Shown here: one piece after another, positions 1-9,837 of the stretch
How the letters are laid out: each line of letters starts with the position of its first letter
How positions within the stretch are numbered: position 1 is the first letter of the stretch
Source: Nematopogon swammerdamellus
Lineage: Eukaryota; Arthropoda; Insecta; Lepidoptera; Adelidae
Length of the DNA: 64,000 bases
Reading direction: 5' to 3'
Assembly (NCBI GenBank): GCA_946902875.1
Contig: OX336345.1
Coordinates: 12,307,395 to 12,371,394, forward strand
The notes under the pieces: generated by a model
The model's input: only the letters and a program-made list of their open reading frames with translations
What the model was told of the DNA's origin: nothing
Database searches by the model: none
Made by a program: the position numbers and the translations under genes

Positions 1-904
1 TTCCCACACGCAAGTCCTTTGCCACCTGCTTATATTTACTTATGTGGGCTAACGTAACTGTAGATTAACATACGACTCTTATATCTCAAACGTCCAAGGG
101 TTGACTAAAAGAAATTTAGTGGATAAGGCCGCCTTTACTCCTCATGTAGGTAAATTACATATCGTTTGTTTCTTAATAATAATTCTGTAATTAATTACAT
201 ATCGTGTGAAATGTTTTTGTATCGATAAAGTATTTCTATCTATCTAACTTTTGTCTATTAAAAATGCGGTGCGCTGCGACCAAACTATAATAAACTAAAA
301 TAAATTTATGAAAATGCGTCTTTAGAGTTTGTCCTATATAATCACACCAAGTTTGATGCTTGCGTGTATTGCCGTTTTTACGATAGACCAAAAACATACA
401 AAAAGTTGAAAAAAAACACGTTTCTTGGATGGGGCCTTCCCTTTATTTTTTTTTACTTATAAAGGTAGGACACATAGACGGACAGACGGCGTAGGCTTAG
501 TAATAGGGTTCCATATGGATACGGAACCCTAAAACGTGCATACACAAATCGATCCATCGATGCATTCAAATATCTGCGTACAAAGAGCTAACGCGCGCTC
601 TGGTGTGGTGTGATTGATTTACGTCCATTCTTTTGCATATCGAATGAATTTCGCATAACTTTTTATATAAATAATAAGTTATTCGTCCATCAGTGATAAA
701 AACTCTCACGCTAGTGTGTATTCTGTGCACAGTGTGAACACAGAAATTTGGAACGCGTATGTGGAAACAGTCATACGGCAACCTGCCTGGTACATATCAA
801 ACCACGACGGGCGCTGCGCTGCAGGAACAAACATAGCTTGTCACTAAGTGTTCTCTGGTATCATACAGAAAGATAGAAAGAAAACATTTTACTGTACATA
901 CATG
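1..904. other. no gene seen
   Basis: AT-rich, with only the repeat fragment at 325-533. Short ORFs near 566-1015 have no coding character. Confidence 0.5.
325..533 (+). repeat. 'GGCCAAGTGCGAGT' element fragment
   Basis: Has the family interior (aatcacaccaagtttgatgc, cacgtttcttggatgggg), a short gacggacagacgg stretch and the end ggaaccctaaaac. Confidence 0.65.
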
Positions 905-1281
905 TGGTGCAGACAGTCGACTGTCGCTATTTATGGTTAAGCAACGCTGGGCGCGGTCAGTATTTGGATGGGTGACCGCTCGACCGTTGGAGGCTGACCG
1001 TGGTTCGGATTCCACGTAAAACTGTAGGTCCCTTCCCTTCTTACCTTACTGGTGGTAGGGTTCAAACCCGCCCGGGTTGGTACCACCCCACTGAATGAAA
1101 CGTCGTCGGTCGAAACGGCTATGTAAATAGTTTGTGTTTTCCGTCCAGTTCAGTGTAGCCGGCACGACCGAAGGGAAGCACTGACATGGCACCTAGTTCA
1201 CCCAGTGTTATGGGCTGACATCACGGATGTTGTAACTTGTAGGTGATGTAGCCAACCGTGTCAGTTTCCATAAAAAAAAAA
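905..1281 (+). mobile_element. 5S/tRNA-headed SINE, copy 1 (clearest 5S head)
   Basis: Bases 939-985 read ttaagcaacgctgggcgcgg, then tcagtatttggatgggtgac and cgc, almost identical to the internal promoter half of insect 5S rRNA. They are followed by a tRNA B-box-like ggttcggattcc, the shared core (actgtaggtccc...taccttact), a long body and an A-tail at 1271-1281. This is type I of the core-sharing SINE group. Confidence 0.8.
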
Positions 1282-1287
1282 CATAAT

Positions 1288-1349
1288 AGAGTACTTTCAA
1301 ATGATCCTGTTTCCCAAAATAGGATTCCCTGAGCTATGGGAAACAGGGT
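1288..1349. repeat. hairpin repeat, copy 1
   Basis: tactttcaaatgatcctgtt and a tggg aaacaggg end form a small hairpin (CCTGTTTCCCA / TGGGAAACAGG). It is repeated in inverted orientation at 6343-6413. Confidence 0.65.
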
Positions 1350-1428
1350 CTCCCGTCCGGTGGTTCATGAGATATCTAGTACTCCTAGGCAATATATCCA
1401 CTCCGCGCGTGACCAAAAAGCGGCTCAC

Positions 1429-1820
1429 TTTTTTTTATTGTTGTTAATGGAAACTGACACGGTTCGCTACATCACCTACTACATCCGTGAAGTCAGCCCA
1501 TAACACCTTGGTAAACTAGGTGCCATGTCAGTGATTCCCTTCGGTCTTACCGGATACACTGAACTGGACGGAAACGAACTATTTGCATAGCCGTTTCGAC
1601 CGACGTTTCATTCAGTGCGGTGGTACCGACCTTGGCGGGTTGAACCCTACCACCTAGTAAGGTAAGAAGGGAAGGGACCTACAGTTTTACGCGAAATCCG
1701 AACCACGGTCAGCCTCCAACAGCCTCGAGCGGTCACTCATCATTGTACTGACTGCGCCCAGGTGTGCTTATGATCACGACCGACAGTCGACCGATCGCAC
1801 CACTGCGCTACCGAGGCTAA
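1429..1820 (-). mobile_element. 5S/tRNA-headed SINE, copy 2
   Basis: Inverted relative to copy 1. The minus strand starts with a tRNA A box (TAGCGCAGTGG), then a degenerate 5S-like section (ctgggcgcagtcagtac), the B box ggttcggatttc, the core, and an A-tail. This is the longest head in the window and shows that the head carries both tRNA and 5S promoter boxes. Confidence 0.8.
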
Positions 1821-2309
1821 CAAATTATATTTGCAAACCGATACAGGGACTCAATGTCCGTTAAGCTTAACTTCGCTGTCGGCCCAAAACTGTCAAGTTT
1901 ACTGAACAAGATGAGGTTTTAGGTTTGACAGGCGTTTTCAATTATATTGCACGCCTGGTGACGATTTGAGCTAATACTTACCCCTTTCCAAGAAGGACTT
2001 ACTCGTACTTTGCCTACTAAGTTAAAGTCCTTTGACTGATAAAAAAGTGTATGTACTCAAAATAACTCAACAAGCGAGATATAGGGTTTAAGAATTTTCA
2101 GTGAACACTTCAACATTAATAAAAATTTGTTAATAAAAATAGATTTAAGTACATATCTTATGTTTTTAGATTTATATTTACCAATAATATTGAAATATTT
2201 TAAGACCTAAAAAGTTGTACATCTGAAAAGATCAATTACATCGAATAAATGAAATGAAATGAAACTGAGATTAGGAAAAAAATCAGATGTAATTATTACT
2301 AATCAAATT

Positions 2310-2556
2310 ACATCCTTATTATACCTATAATAAAATCCAACGTCTGCTTTCTGTCTGAGTGTCTGAGTGTCTGAGTGTATGACTGTCTGTCCGCTTATAA
2401 CTCGAGAACCACTGAACCGATTTTAATAAAACTAAATTCTACGGATAGCTTGATTCTTCCCATCAACTATAGGCTACTTACTATCACGCTAAATGGCTTA
2501 TGAGGTTAGCAGTGAAGTGAAATATGAGAGCGGGCGGAGCCGCGGGCACAGCTTGT
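2310..2556 (+). mobile_element. Helitron-like (Lep1-type) element end
   Basis: Begins with a (ctgagtgt)n/ctgtctg run, then ataactcgagaaccactgaa, and ends cggagccgcgggcacagctt. This arrangement is typical of lepidopteran non-autonomous Helitrons. It abuts the mariner left end. Confidence 0.5.
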
Positions 2557-2655
2557 TTATTATACAGGGTGGCTGGTAATTCGATCTATTCCTTCAAAGA
2601 GGTTATAATTTAACCCCCATCAACTGGGGGTCGGAAATGAGCGGTTTCCGAGATT

Positions 2656-2935
2656 TTTTTTTTTTATGTAATCCGGTATGGGTGGCTGAGTCAGAGGGGC
2701 TAAAGCACATGCTCTGACTAGCCAATATCACCTCCGAGAAGGTAGGTGCCATATCGGAGACTTCCCTGGATTGCTGGCTATACTGGACTAGAGGAGAACA
2801 CAACCGAGGTTGCTATGCGGCCATCTTACATCCTGTACGGTGGCACCAACCCAGTCGGCTACAATTTGAGCCTACCACCTAGTAAGGGGCAAGGGAAGGG
2901 ACCTACAGTTTTACACCGGTTCCGAACGGTGAAGC
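2656..2935 (-). mobile_element. type III core-sharing SINE, copy 1
   Basis: Starts with poly(T) on the plus strand, so its A-tail is on the minus strand. Diagnostic text on the plus strand: ggtgggctgagtcagagggg-like start, 'aatatcacctccgagaag', 'acttccctggattgctgg'. It ends with the shared core 'ctaccacctagtaagg' and 'gggacctacagttttac'. Copies also at 5395-6130, 40818-41085 and 44715-44958. Confidence 0.75.
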
Positions 2936-2970
2936 AGCAGGTGTAGGTATGCACGTACATTTTTTCGTCA

Positions 2971-3062
2971 GAAAAAACTCATTGGTACACGCCGGTTGGA
3001 TTCGAACCTCGGACCTCCCGCACGAGAAGCCGATGCCCAAACCACTCGGCCACCCGCCGCTT
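2971..3062 (-). mobile_element. tRNA-derived SINE head
   Basis: The minus strand reads a tRNA-like A box (TGGCCGAGTGG) and a perfect B box (GGTTCGAATCC) with the right spacing. The expected acceptor-stem strands do not pair, so this is a tRNA-derived SINE promoter rather than a tRNA gene. It lies beside a type III SINE copy inside the mariner left arm. Confidence 0.65.
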
Positions 3063-3510
3063 AATTAAGATATCGGGGTTTAAAGATTTTTTTTTAATTT
3101 TCTGACTTGTAATCGAAAAAAAAAAGTAAATAAAAAATATCCTTACTTCTACCGATCATTTAAAATAAAAATATCTGCCCAAAATTCTCAATATCTCAGA
3201 AATAAAAGGTCTTAAATGACAAAAAAATATATTTTCTAATAAATTTTCCGAAAATGTACATGAATTATTCGAAAAAAATGTATGACACTTGGCATACAAA
3301 TTACTAAAAAAATTACACAGTTTCATGACCTTTCTAGCAAGGTAAAAAATTTATGAAATTTCTCAAGAATTTGCTAGAAAATCAGCACAAAGCACACTGT
3401 ACGACTAACTTCTAATTATTATTTGAATTATAAATTTAATTAGCTCGATAAAGTTGCCGGTGTTGAGTAATGGATAAAAAACTTGTAATATAATAAATTT
3501 TTAATAAAAA

Positions 3511-3640
3511 ATAAAACAGCACAAGGCAGAGTGCTCCATGAAGATGGGCCATACGCTTGGCCCGAAACGTCGAGCCACATAGCTCGGAGTGAAACCGTGA
3601 GTAAAGCTGATTGATTTAAAATAATAAAAAAATAAAACAG
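3511..3640 (+). mobile_element. short retroposon insertion with about 14-bp target duplication
   Basis: The left mariner arm is interrupted by about 115 bp (cacaaggcagagtgctcc ... gctgattgatttaaaa). The segment is flanked on both sides by aaaaaataaaacag, which is single in the other arm. A duplication of this length fits LINE-mediated insertion. It contains the phrase cttggcccgaaacgtcg, seen in insect LINE/SINE tails. Confidence 0.65.
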
Positions 3641-3999
3641 TTAATTAGTAAAAGAAATACAAGTAAGTAGTCATAAAAATAATAAATTTTGTTCAAATCG
3701 CCGCCCATTGTTGCGTGCAAGCATGTAGCCTACGACATATTTACTTCACTGTCACTCTTGGTGAAAGTGTGTTTTTAATGTGTTGGCCGGCGGCTCAAAT
3801 CCTCTGCCTCAAGTCTTCGACGGATGCCACGGGTGTATTGTACACTAATTCTTTCATGTGACCCCAATTGTAAAAGTCACAGGGCTTCAAATCCGGACTT
3901 CTCGCCGGCCACGGCGTTGGGCCACCTCGACCGATCTATCTCAGTGGATAATTTTCACCCAGTCATTGCCGCACGCCTTGGTAATCTCGAGATTCTCGT

Positions 4000-4330
4000 T
4001 AAATGTTTGGATTGGAATTATTCAAAATAATTTGATCGGATCTTTTTTCTTGCCTCAAAATTTGAATGGCGTAACTTATGAAATTTTTTTAAGAGAGGAA
4101 GTGGCCGCACTACTTGAAAATTGTGTGCCGCTAGCTCTACGAGAGCCGGTATGGTTTACCAGCACGATGGCTGCCCAGCCCACTACTACCGAGGCGTGCG
4201 GCAATGGCTGGGTGAAAACTATCCACTGAGATGGATCGGTCGAGGTGGTCCAACGCCGTGGCCGGCGAGAAGTCCGGATTTGACGCCCTATGAAAGAGTT
4301 AGTGTACAACACACCCGTGCCATTCGTTGA
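4000..4330 (+). pseudogene. mariner transposase fragment
   Basis: Plus-strand frames read NLIGSFFLPQNLNGVTYEIF and then, after a frameshift near 4150, YQHDGCPAHYYRGVRQWL and RWIGRGGPTPWPARSPDLTP. These are mariner-family transposase motifs, including the QHDGxPAH second catalytic Asp region and the ARSPDLTP block. The N-terminal half is missing and the frame is broken, so it cannot encode active enzyme. An antisense partial copy of the same region lies at 3774-3990. Confidence 0.85.
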
Positions 4331-5119
4331 AGACATGAGACAGTGGATTTTAGCCGCCGGCCAACACATTAAAAACACACTTTCACCAAGAGTGACAGTG
4401 AAGTAGGTAAATACGTCGTAGGCTACATGCTTGCATATGGAGCAATGGGCGGCAATTTGAACAAGGTTTATGATTTTTATGACTACTTGTATTTCTTTTA
4501 CTAATTAACTGTTTTATTTTTTAATAAAAATTTATTATATTACAAGTTTTGTTATCCATTACTCAACACCGGTAACTTTATCGAGCTCATTAAATTTATA
4601 ATTCAAATAAGAAGTTAGTCGTAAAGTATGCTTTGTGCTGATTTTCTAGCAAATTCTTGAGAAATTTCATAAAACTTTTACCTTGTTAGAAAGGTCATGA
4701 AACTGTGTAGTTTTTTAGTAATTTGTATGCCAAGTGTTCTAAATTTTTTTCCAATAATTCATGTAGATTTTCGGAAAATTTATATGAAAATAATTTTTTT
4801 TGTCATTTAAGACCTTTTATTTCTGAGATATTGAGAATTTTGGGCAGATATTTTTATTTTAAATGATCGGTAGCTTACCAGCTTTCAGAAAAATATCAAT
4901 AGAGTGCCAAAAAGTAAGGATATTTTTTTAAAACTTCTTTTTTCGATTACAAGTCAGAAAATTAAAAAAAAAACTTAAAACCCCGATATCTCGGAAACCG
5001 CTCATTTCCGACCCCCAGTTGATGGGCGTTAAATTGTTCCAAATAACCTCTAGTATAACCCCTTTGAAGGAATAGATCGAATTACCAGTCACCCTGTATA
5101 TATATGTATAAATGTTATG

Positions 5120-5280
5120 TGTCGTGCCCACCAGAGCGTTCCTCACCCTAAACATTAAGCTTCGCCATTCAGCGGAGGAACGCTGCTTAGGTCCGCGGGA
5201 CTGCGGTCACAGTCCTATGGAAGAGCTTTTTATTTTAATTTAGTTATTATTTTGATTATGCTCTGTTGTTTTTTTTTATT
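5120..5280 (+). repeat. LINE-tail fragment 'gagcgttcctcac'
   Basis: Contains cagagcgttcctcaccctaa, gccattcagcggaggaacgc and a T-rich end. A second copy is split at 39768-39836 and 40313-40352 by an inserted element. It lies directly beside the mariner right end. Confidence 0.6.
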
Positions 5281-5507
5281 ATGTTTTGAATAATATTACT
5301 GTAATTATGTCCTTACATGTATATGCGTATGTATATACTCGTATGTATAATTTGGTTTCTCGGAAACGGTTTAAACGATTTGAATGATTTTTTTTATTTG
5401 GATAATGTTTTCCCTTGCCCTTACTAGGTGGTAGGTTCAAATTGTAGCCGACTGGGTTGGTACCATCGTACTGAATGTAAGATGGCCGCATAGCAGCTTT
5501 GGCTGTG

Positions 5508-5841
5508 TTTTTTTTTTTTTTTTATGGAAACTGACACGGTTGGCTACCATCACCTACAACATCCGTGATGTCAGCCCATAACACCGGGTGAACTTGGTGC
5601 CACGTCAGTGCTTCCCTTCGGTCGTGCCGGCTACACTGAACTGGACGGAAAACACAAACTATTTACATAGCCGTTTCGACCGACCTTTCATTCAGTGCGG
5701 TGGTACCAACCCGGGCGGGTTAAACCCTACCACCTAGTAATATAAGAAGGGAGTCATATCCCTTAGTCGCCTTTTACGACATACACGGGGAGAGATGCAG
5801 TGGGGCTATTCTTTTAAAGTACCGGCCCCACACGGTACATT
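5508..5841 (-). mobile_element. type II SINE (alternative head), copy 1
   Basis: Tail and body are the same as type I (gaaactgacacggttggc, then gtgatgtcagcccataacac). Beyond the core the head is different: 'catatcccttagtcgcc', 'ttttacgacatacacgg', 'ggccccacacggtac'. Inserted in a type III SINE. Confidence 0.75.
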
Positions 5842-5882
5842 GTTCTCGGTACAAGTGTTCTCCTCTACTAGAGACCTCTATT

Positions 5883-6001
5883 CTCAAATCAAAACAAACG
5901 TGCAGTGCGCATAATAAAGTTTTATGGCTTAGTGAAGGGAATCTCCCTTCACTAAGCCATAAAATGTTGTTGTGCGAGCTGCACGTTTGTTTTGATTTGA
6001 G
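5883..6001. mobile_element. 119-bp palindromic MITE
   Basis: The outer arms ctcaaatcaaaacaaacgtg and their complement are perfect. An inner arm, ttatggcttagtgaaggga, pairs around a 3-bp centre at 5941-5943. It interrupts a type III SINE. Confidence 0.8.
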
Positions 6002-6342
6002 TATAGTCCACTATAGCCTGCAACCCAAAGGGATGTCTCCGGTATGGCACCTATCTTCTCGGAGGTGATATTGGCTGGTCGAAGCATGTGCTTTGGCCCC
6101 TCTGACTCACCACCCATAACGGATTACATTTAAAATAATTAACAGATAAAAACCCTAAATACTGCTAAAGAAATACAAGATGTTTAAAGGGCAGATGATC
6201 GATTTTATACACCGAACATATAGACCAAAACTATTTATTACAATGAAAAGAAGACAGAAGTGGACGTAATTTTTTTAAATATCACTTTTTCTAAATCTCG
6301 ACCTTCGTTTTGTATACACTCCTCCAACTAATTCCGCATATT

Positions 6343-6413
6343 TGCCCTGTTTTCTATAGCTCAGGGAATCCTATTTTGGGAAACAGGGATCATTTGAAAG
6401 TACACTATTGTAC
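6343..6413. repeat. hairpin repeat, copy 2
   Basis: Reverse-complement copy of 1288-1349 with few differences (tgggaaacagggatcatttg). Confidence 0.65.
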
Positions 6414-7106
6414 AATAACAATATGTGAAAGCCAATAAAATACATTTGTTTCAAACACACGCCTACACAGTACTTACACTGAAAATTACCTTTGTTTCAG
6501 CTCGGATACTGTCTTTTAACTGTGCGATATCGGCAGGCAGATTTTTGGATACGAGACTTTTTTCTGTGTGGCTATCTCAAAACGTAAATTTTACAGCTGA
6601 AATAATTTTCACTGAAAGTATTATGGTAGTATTTAATTATATATTATTAGTAAACTAGCAGTATTATGCCCACCGTTACCTACGACAGTGTGCTATGTTT
6701 ACAGCACAGGTATTTACACCCTGTTTTTGGTATAAAATTATGGCCGGCGGAGGCTCGAACGGAGGCCGGTAGGTTATTTAATTTTGCTTATTTATTGGGA
6801 AGTCCCCAATAAATAAACCACACGGGAACCGGTTGTGGCGGAGAGCTGACCTAAATCTCCTCTTGTATCCTCCTCCTTCCTTCCATTACTGCCTTTCCAA
6901 CTTATCACTTTGGCTTCGTCTAGTTCCGAGTTTTATTTTATTAGTTTGGACAGTTTTAGTTCATTTGTGTAGTTTGCTCTTATAATTCATCAAAATTATA
7001 CACGTACGCGTATTTAATAATCGAAAAAAATTCTTAGAAGTGTACAATTTTACACTTCCTATAATTTTGTACATTATTGTTCTAAATAATGTACCAATTA
7101 ATGTAC

Positions 7107-7400
7107 TGTACGTGGTTCGAATTCCACGTAAAACTGTAGGTTAGGGAAGAAGAAGGGAAGGGCCCTTCTTATCTCACTGGGTGGTAGGGTTTATCCCGCC
7201 CGGGTTAGTACCACCGCACTGAATGAAAAGTCGGTCGAAACGGCTATGTAAATAGTTCGTGTTTTCCGTTCAGTTCAGTGTAGCCGACATGAAATGTAGG
7301 GAAGCACTGACACGGCACCTAGTTCATCCGTTGTTATGGGCTGACATCACACATGTTGTAGGTGATGTAGCCAACCGTGTCAGTTTCCATAAAAAAAAAT
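7107..7400 (+). mobile_element. 5S/tRNA-type SINE, head-truncated copy
   Basis: Begins at the B-box region (gtggttcgaattccacg), continues through core and body, and ends with an A-run at 7391-7399. A decayed second body fragment follows at 7498-7625 (cagtgtagccggtacgacc). Confidence 0.75.
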
Positions 7401-8114
7401 TACAGAACGCTTTAGCACTTTTTTGTATTTATGGATTTTTACGATGTTTCCTTTCACCGGAGTGAAGAAATATAAATCTGTGTCCGAAAGTGGCCCGTGT
7501 TTTTCTTTTCATTCAGTGTAGCCGGTACGACCAATGGAAATCACTATGGGACCTAGCTCCGACAGTATCTGTGTGTAACGATTGGTCTGTAGGTAGCCAA
7601 TAACGATGTCATGTTCCATATATTTACTCAAAAATCTTGCACCCAATGTATTAATTCTCTTACTTATTAAACTTTTATGTGGGATGTGAAAGATGTGCTA
7701 AATTACATAGATGATAATAATTATAGGCAAATGGGGATTTAAGTTTACGTACGTCTTCCTTAATCGTCAGCGCCCAAAACGCTGTCGCCAAAGTAATTTG
7801 TCAAGGTGGATAATTTCCATCCTGCCCGCAAATTGCCTCACCTTGCTGAGTCATCATTTGTATCAACATTTACATTTTCCTCGAAGACTCCGCTTTCCTT
7901 GAAAATTAAAACAGTTACTCACCTGAAACTTTTTCACGTGGCATTGTGCCACTAGAACGTAAAGTTCTCATACCCAAGGAACATTTTTTTCTGCATGAAA
8001 TTAATTAAATTAAGATGTATCTAGGTAGTATATGTATGGTATAATATGTAGGTATCTACTTAAATATTCTGTTCTTATTCGTATTCTACATCCCCATATA
8101 TTCCCCCCCCCCCC

Positions 8115-8285
8115 AAGTAAAGTCTCGGGTCTTTCGAGAGGGGCGTGAGTAAGCACCTGTCCGGCCGGCATGCCATTCGTAACCCGACATACGACCGAAT
8201 GTCAATGAGCATCGTTAGACAGCTTATGGGTGGCTCGGAGCCAAATATCGCGCTTTCAATATAAAAAAAGGTATTAACCTTATCC
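8115..8285 (+). repeat. LINE-derived relic, also at 14480-14645
   Basis: Two distant stretches share an ordered set of phrases (gcatgccattcgtaac / gcatgtcattcgcaat; gaatgtcaatgagcatcg / gaatgtccatgggtatcg). They resemble the upstream part of lepidopteran LINE 3' regions. A run of C (8104-8114) precedes the first. Confidence 0.4.
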
Positions 8286-9607
8286 AGCCTTCCCTGTAAA
8301 AATTTTTCGTGGATACTTTTTCATTTGCATTTTTGTTTAGTTTAAAGATATTGGTAATACTATATGTTGCTTAATAATAATATTACTGCATATCTAAGAA
8401 CGATTAGATATAGAAGACATCTGTGAGCTCTAAGTTCAATACGTAGGTGTATTAGAATAATACGTAGGTGTATTAGAATAGCATACAGGGGCTAAATATA
8501 CAACTTTATACTAATAATAAAATGTTTCGAATGCTAAAAGTTTTAAATTGATTACCTACAGAAAAGTACAAAAATAATTAACTGTTCCCAACTGAAAACT
8601 TTTAATTCTTTGCTTCTCTTTGTTATCTTTTCCCTTCGAAGAAAAGTGAGTTAAGAAGTGTAAGCATAACAGCCAGATACAATTTCGTGTCCAAACGAAG
8701 ACGTTGAATAAAAAATATTAAAACAGTCGTCTTCACAGCTTCCAATCATACAACACTTTGGAAAAATGCGGATATTTTCGATAAGTTCGAAGCTAGAATT
8801 TATACTTTTCAAGAATGTTATTTTCGAATGCTCAACATGGAAGCGGAAAATAAATGAACGTAAAAATCTGCGTTCCAATAGGTGCCATGGTTCATTTTAT
8901 TAACTGATACATGCAGTAATAAATAAGGAATTATTTAAACAAAGACAAATTCATTAGTAGGTACAATTTCCAAATGTTACATGATACACTTAATTAATAA
9001 GTCTTCTTTGTAGTCAGAACTCTCAGCAAAATTGTTAATCTTGCTCTCAAGCTGTGTTTTTCTTAGACTGTAAGCGGTGTTATTTTGTGACTAGACACTA
9101 ATATACTTGTAATAATATGTATAAAAAAATACTCTGCGAAGTTTCTTGCCGGTTTTTATTCGTGGGTGTAATCGAACCGGATAGAACTAAATGTTGAGTG
9201 CAGTCTAACTGCCATATTATAAATGATCAATAAATAATACAATACAATTTGGAGAAATGCCAGTATGAATACACCAAAAACGATATTAGTAAACTAAATC
9301 TAAAACATCCAAAATGAATACTAAAGTAATCTAAAACTTTATTTTATGTTACTTAATTTAATTTTTGGGGATTTCTAAAACTTTAAGCTTCTTCTTGCTT
9401 TGTCCAAGTATAATTAATAGCATTACATCTCCTTGCTGTATCCGTGCTATGTAGGTTCACAAGAGGTTGAACCGCGCGGAATCAGACAGAAGCGTCTACA
9501 TATCCACCCCACGCCGCGCCGGCGCGGAGGCGGCGGGGGCGCCTCTGCAACCCCTGAGGCGGAGCGGCGGTGCCGAGGGAGCGGTACCGCCGCGCGCCGC
9601 CCGGTAA

Positions 9608-9649
9608 CCACTGGCACAGCATATATATGGCTAAAGCAGTATGGAAACT
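9608..9649 (+). repeat. 42-bp inverted repeat flanking the minisatellite, left
   Basis: ccactggcacagcatatata ... agtatggaaact is the near-perfect reverse complement of 13237-13278 (one mismatch seen). A GC-rich segment (9470-9605) lies outside it. Confidence 0.85.
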
Positions 9650-9837
9650 AGGCCTATTTGTTAAAATAAGTACCTACGCTCCATTGGAGCGTTAGGGATG
9701 TCAATCAAATTTTTTTGTAAAATTGTAAAATTATTATTTATTAAAACATTTATTTAGGTTCTGTAATGTAATGATCAAATAATCAATATAATCAATCATC
9801 AATAATAACTTCAAAACGTGGTTGCTATAAATATGAA

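Larger units (their letters stand above)
2563..5098. mobile_element. mariner-type transposon copy folded into a long inverted repeat
   Basis: Both ends carry the same inverted sequence starting CAGGGTG, flanked by TA dinucleotides (2563-2564 and 5097-5098), as for Tc1/mariner elements. Inverted identity runs inward from both ends: 2565-2660 matches 5000-5096, 3063-3540 matches 4550-4990, and 3680-3990 matches 4190-4470. The result is a foldback of two opposite partial copies around a unique centre (about 3990-4190). The left arm carries two later insertions (2656-3062 and 3511-3640) and lacks about 40 bp present in the right arm. Confidence 0.85.
5395..6130 (+). mobile_element. type III SINE copy 2, interrupted by two insertions
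   Basis: The two ends match the type III family in the opposite orientation to copy 1. It is split by a type II SINE (5508-5841) and by a palindromic MITE (5883-6001). Order of events: the type III element came first, then the two insertions. Confidence 0.7.
6414..9430. other. no gene seen outside repeats
   Basis: Apart from the SINE at 7107-7625 and the LINE relic at 8115-8285, this is AT-rich unique-looking DNA. A 22-bp tandem pair (aatacgtaggtgtattagaa) lies at about 8440-8480. The T-rich phrase tctgcgaagtttcttgccgg near 9135 resembles a LINE 3' UTR. Confidence 0.5.

Noticed and set aside
939..985. 5S rRNA gene
   Set aside because: Only the internal-promoter half matches 5S rRNA. The 5' half and the terminal stem are absent and a SINE body follows.
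2971..3062. tRNA gene on the minus strand
   Set aside because: A and B boxes are good, but the acceptor-stem strands do not pair and no complete cloverleaf forms. Better explained as a tRNA-derived SINE.
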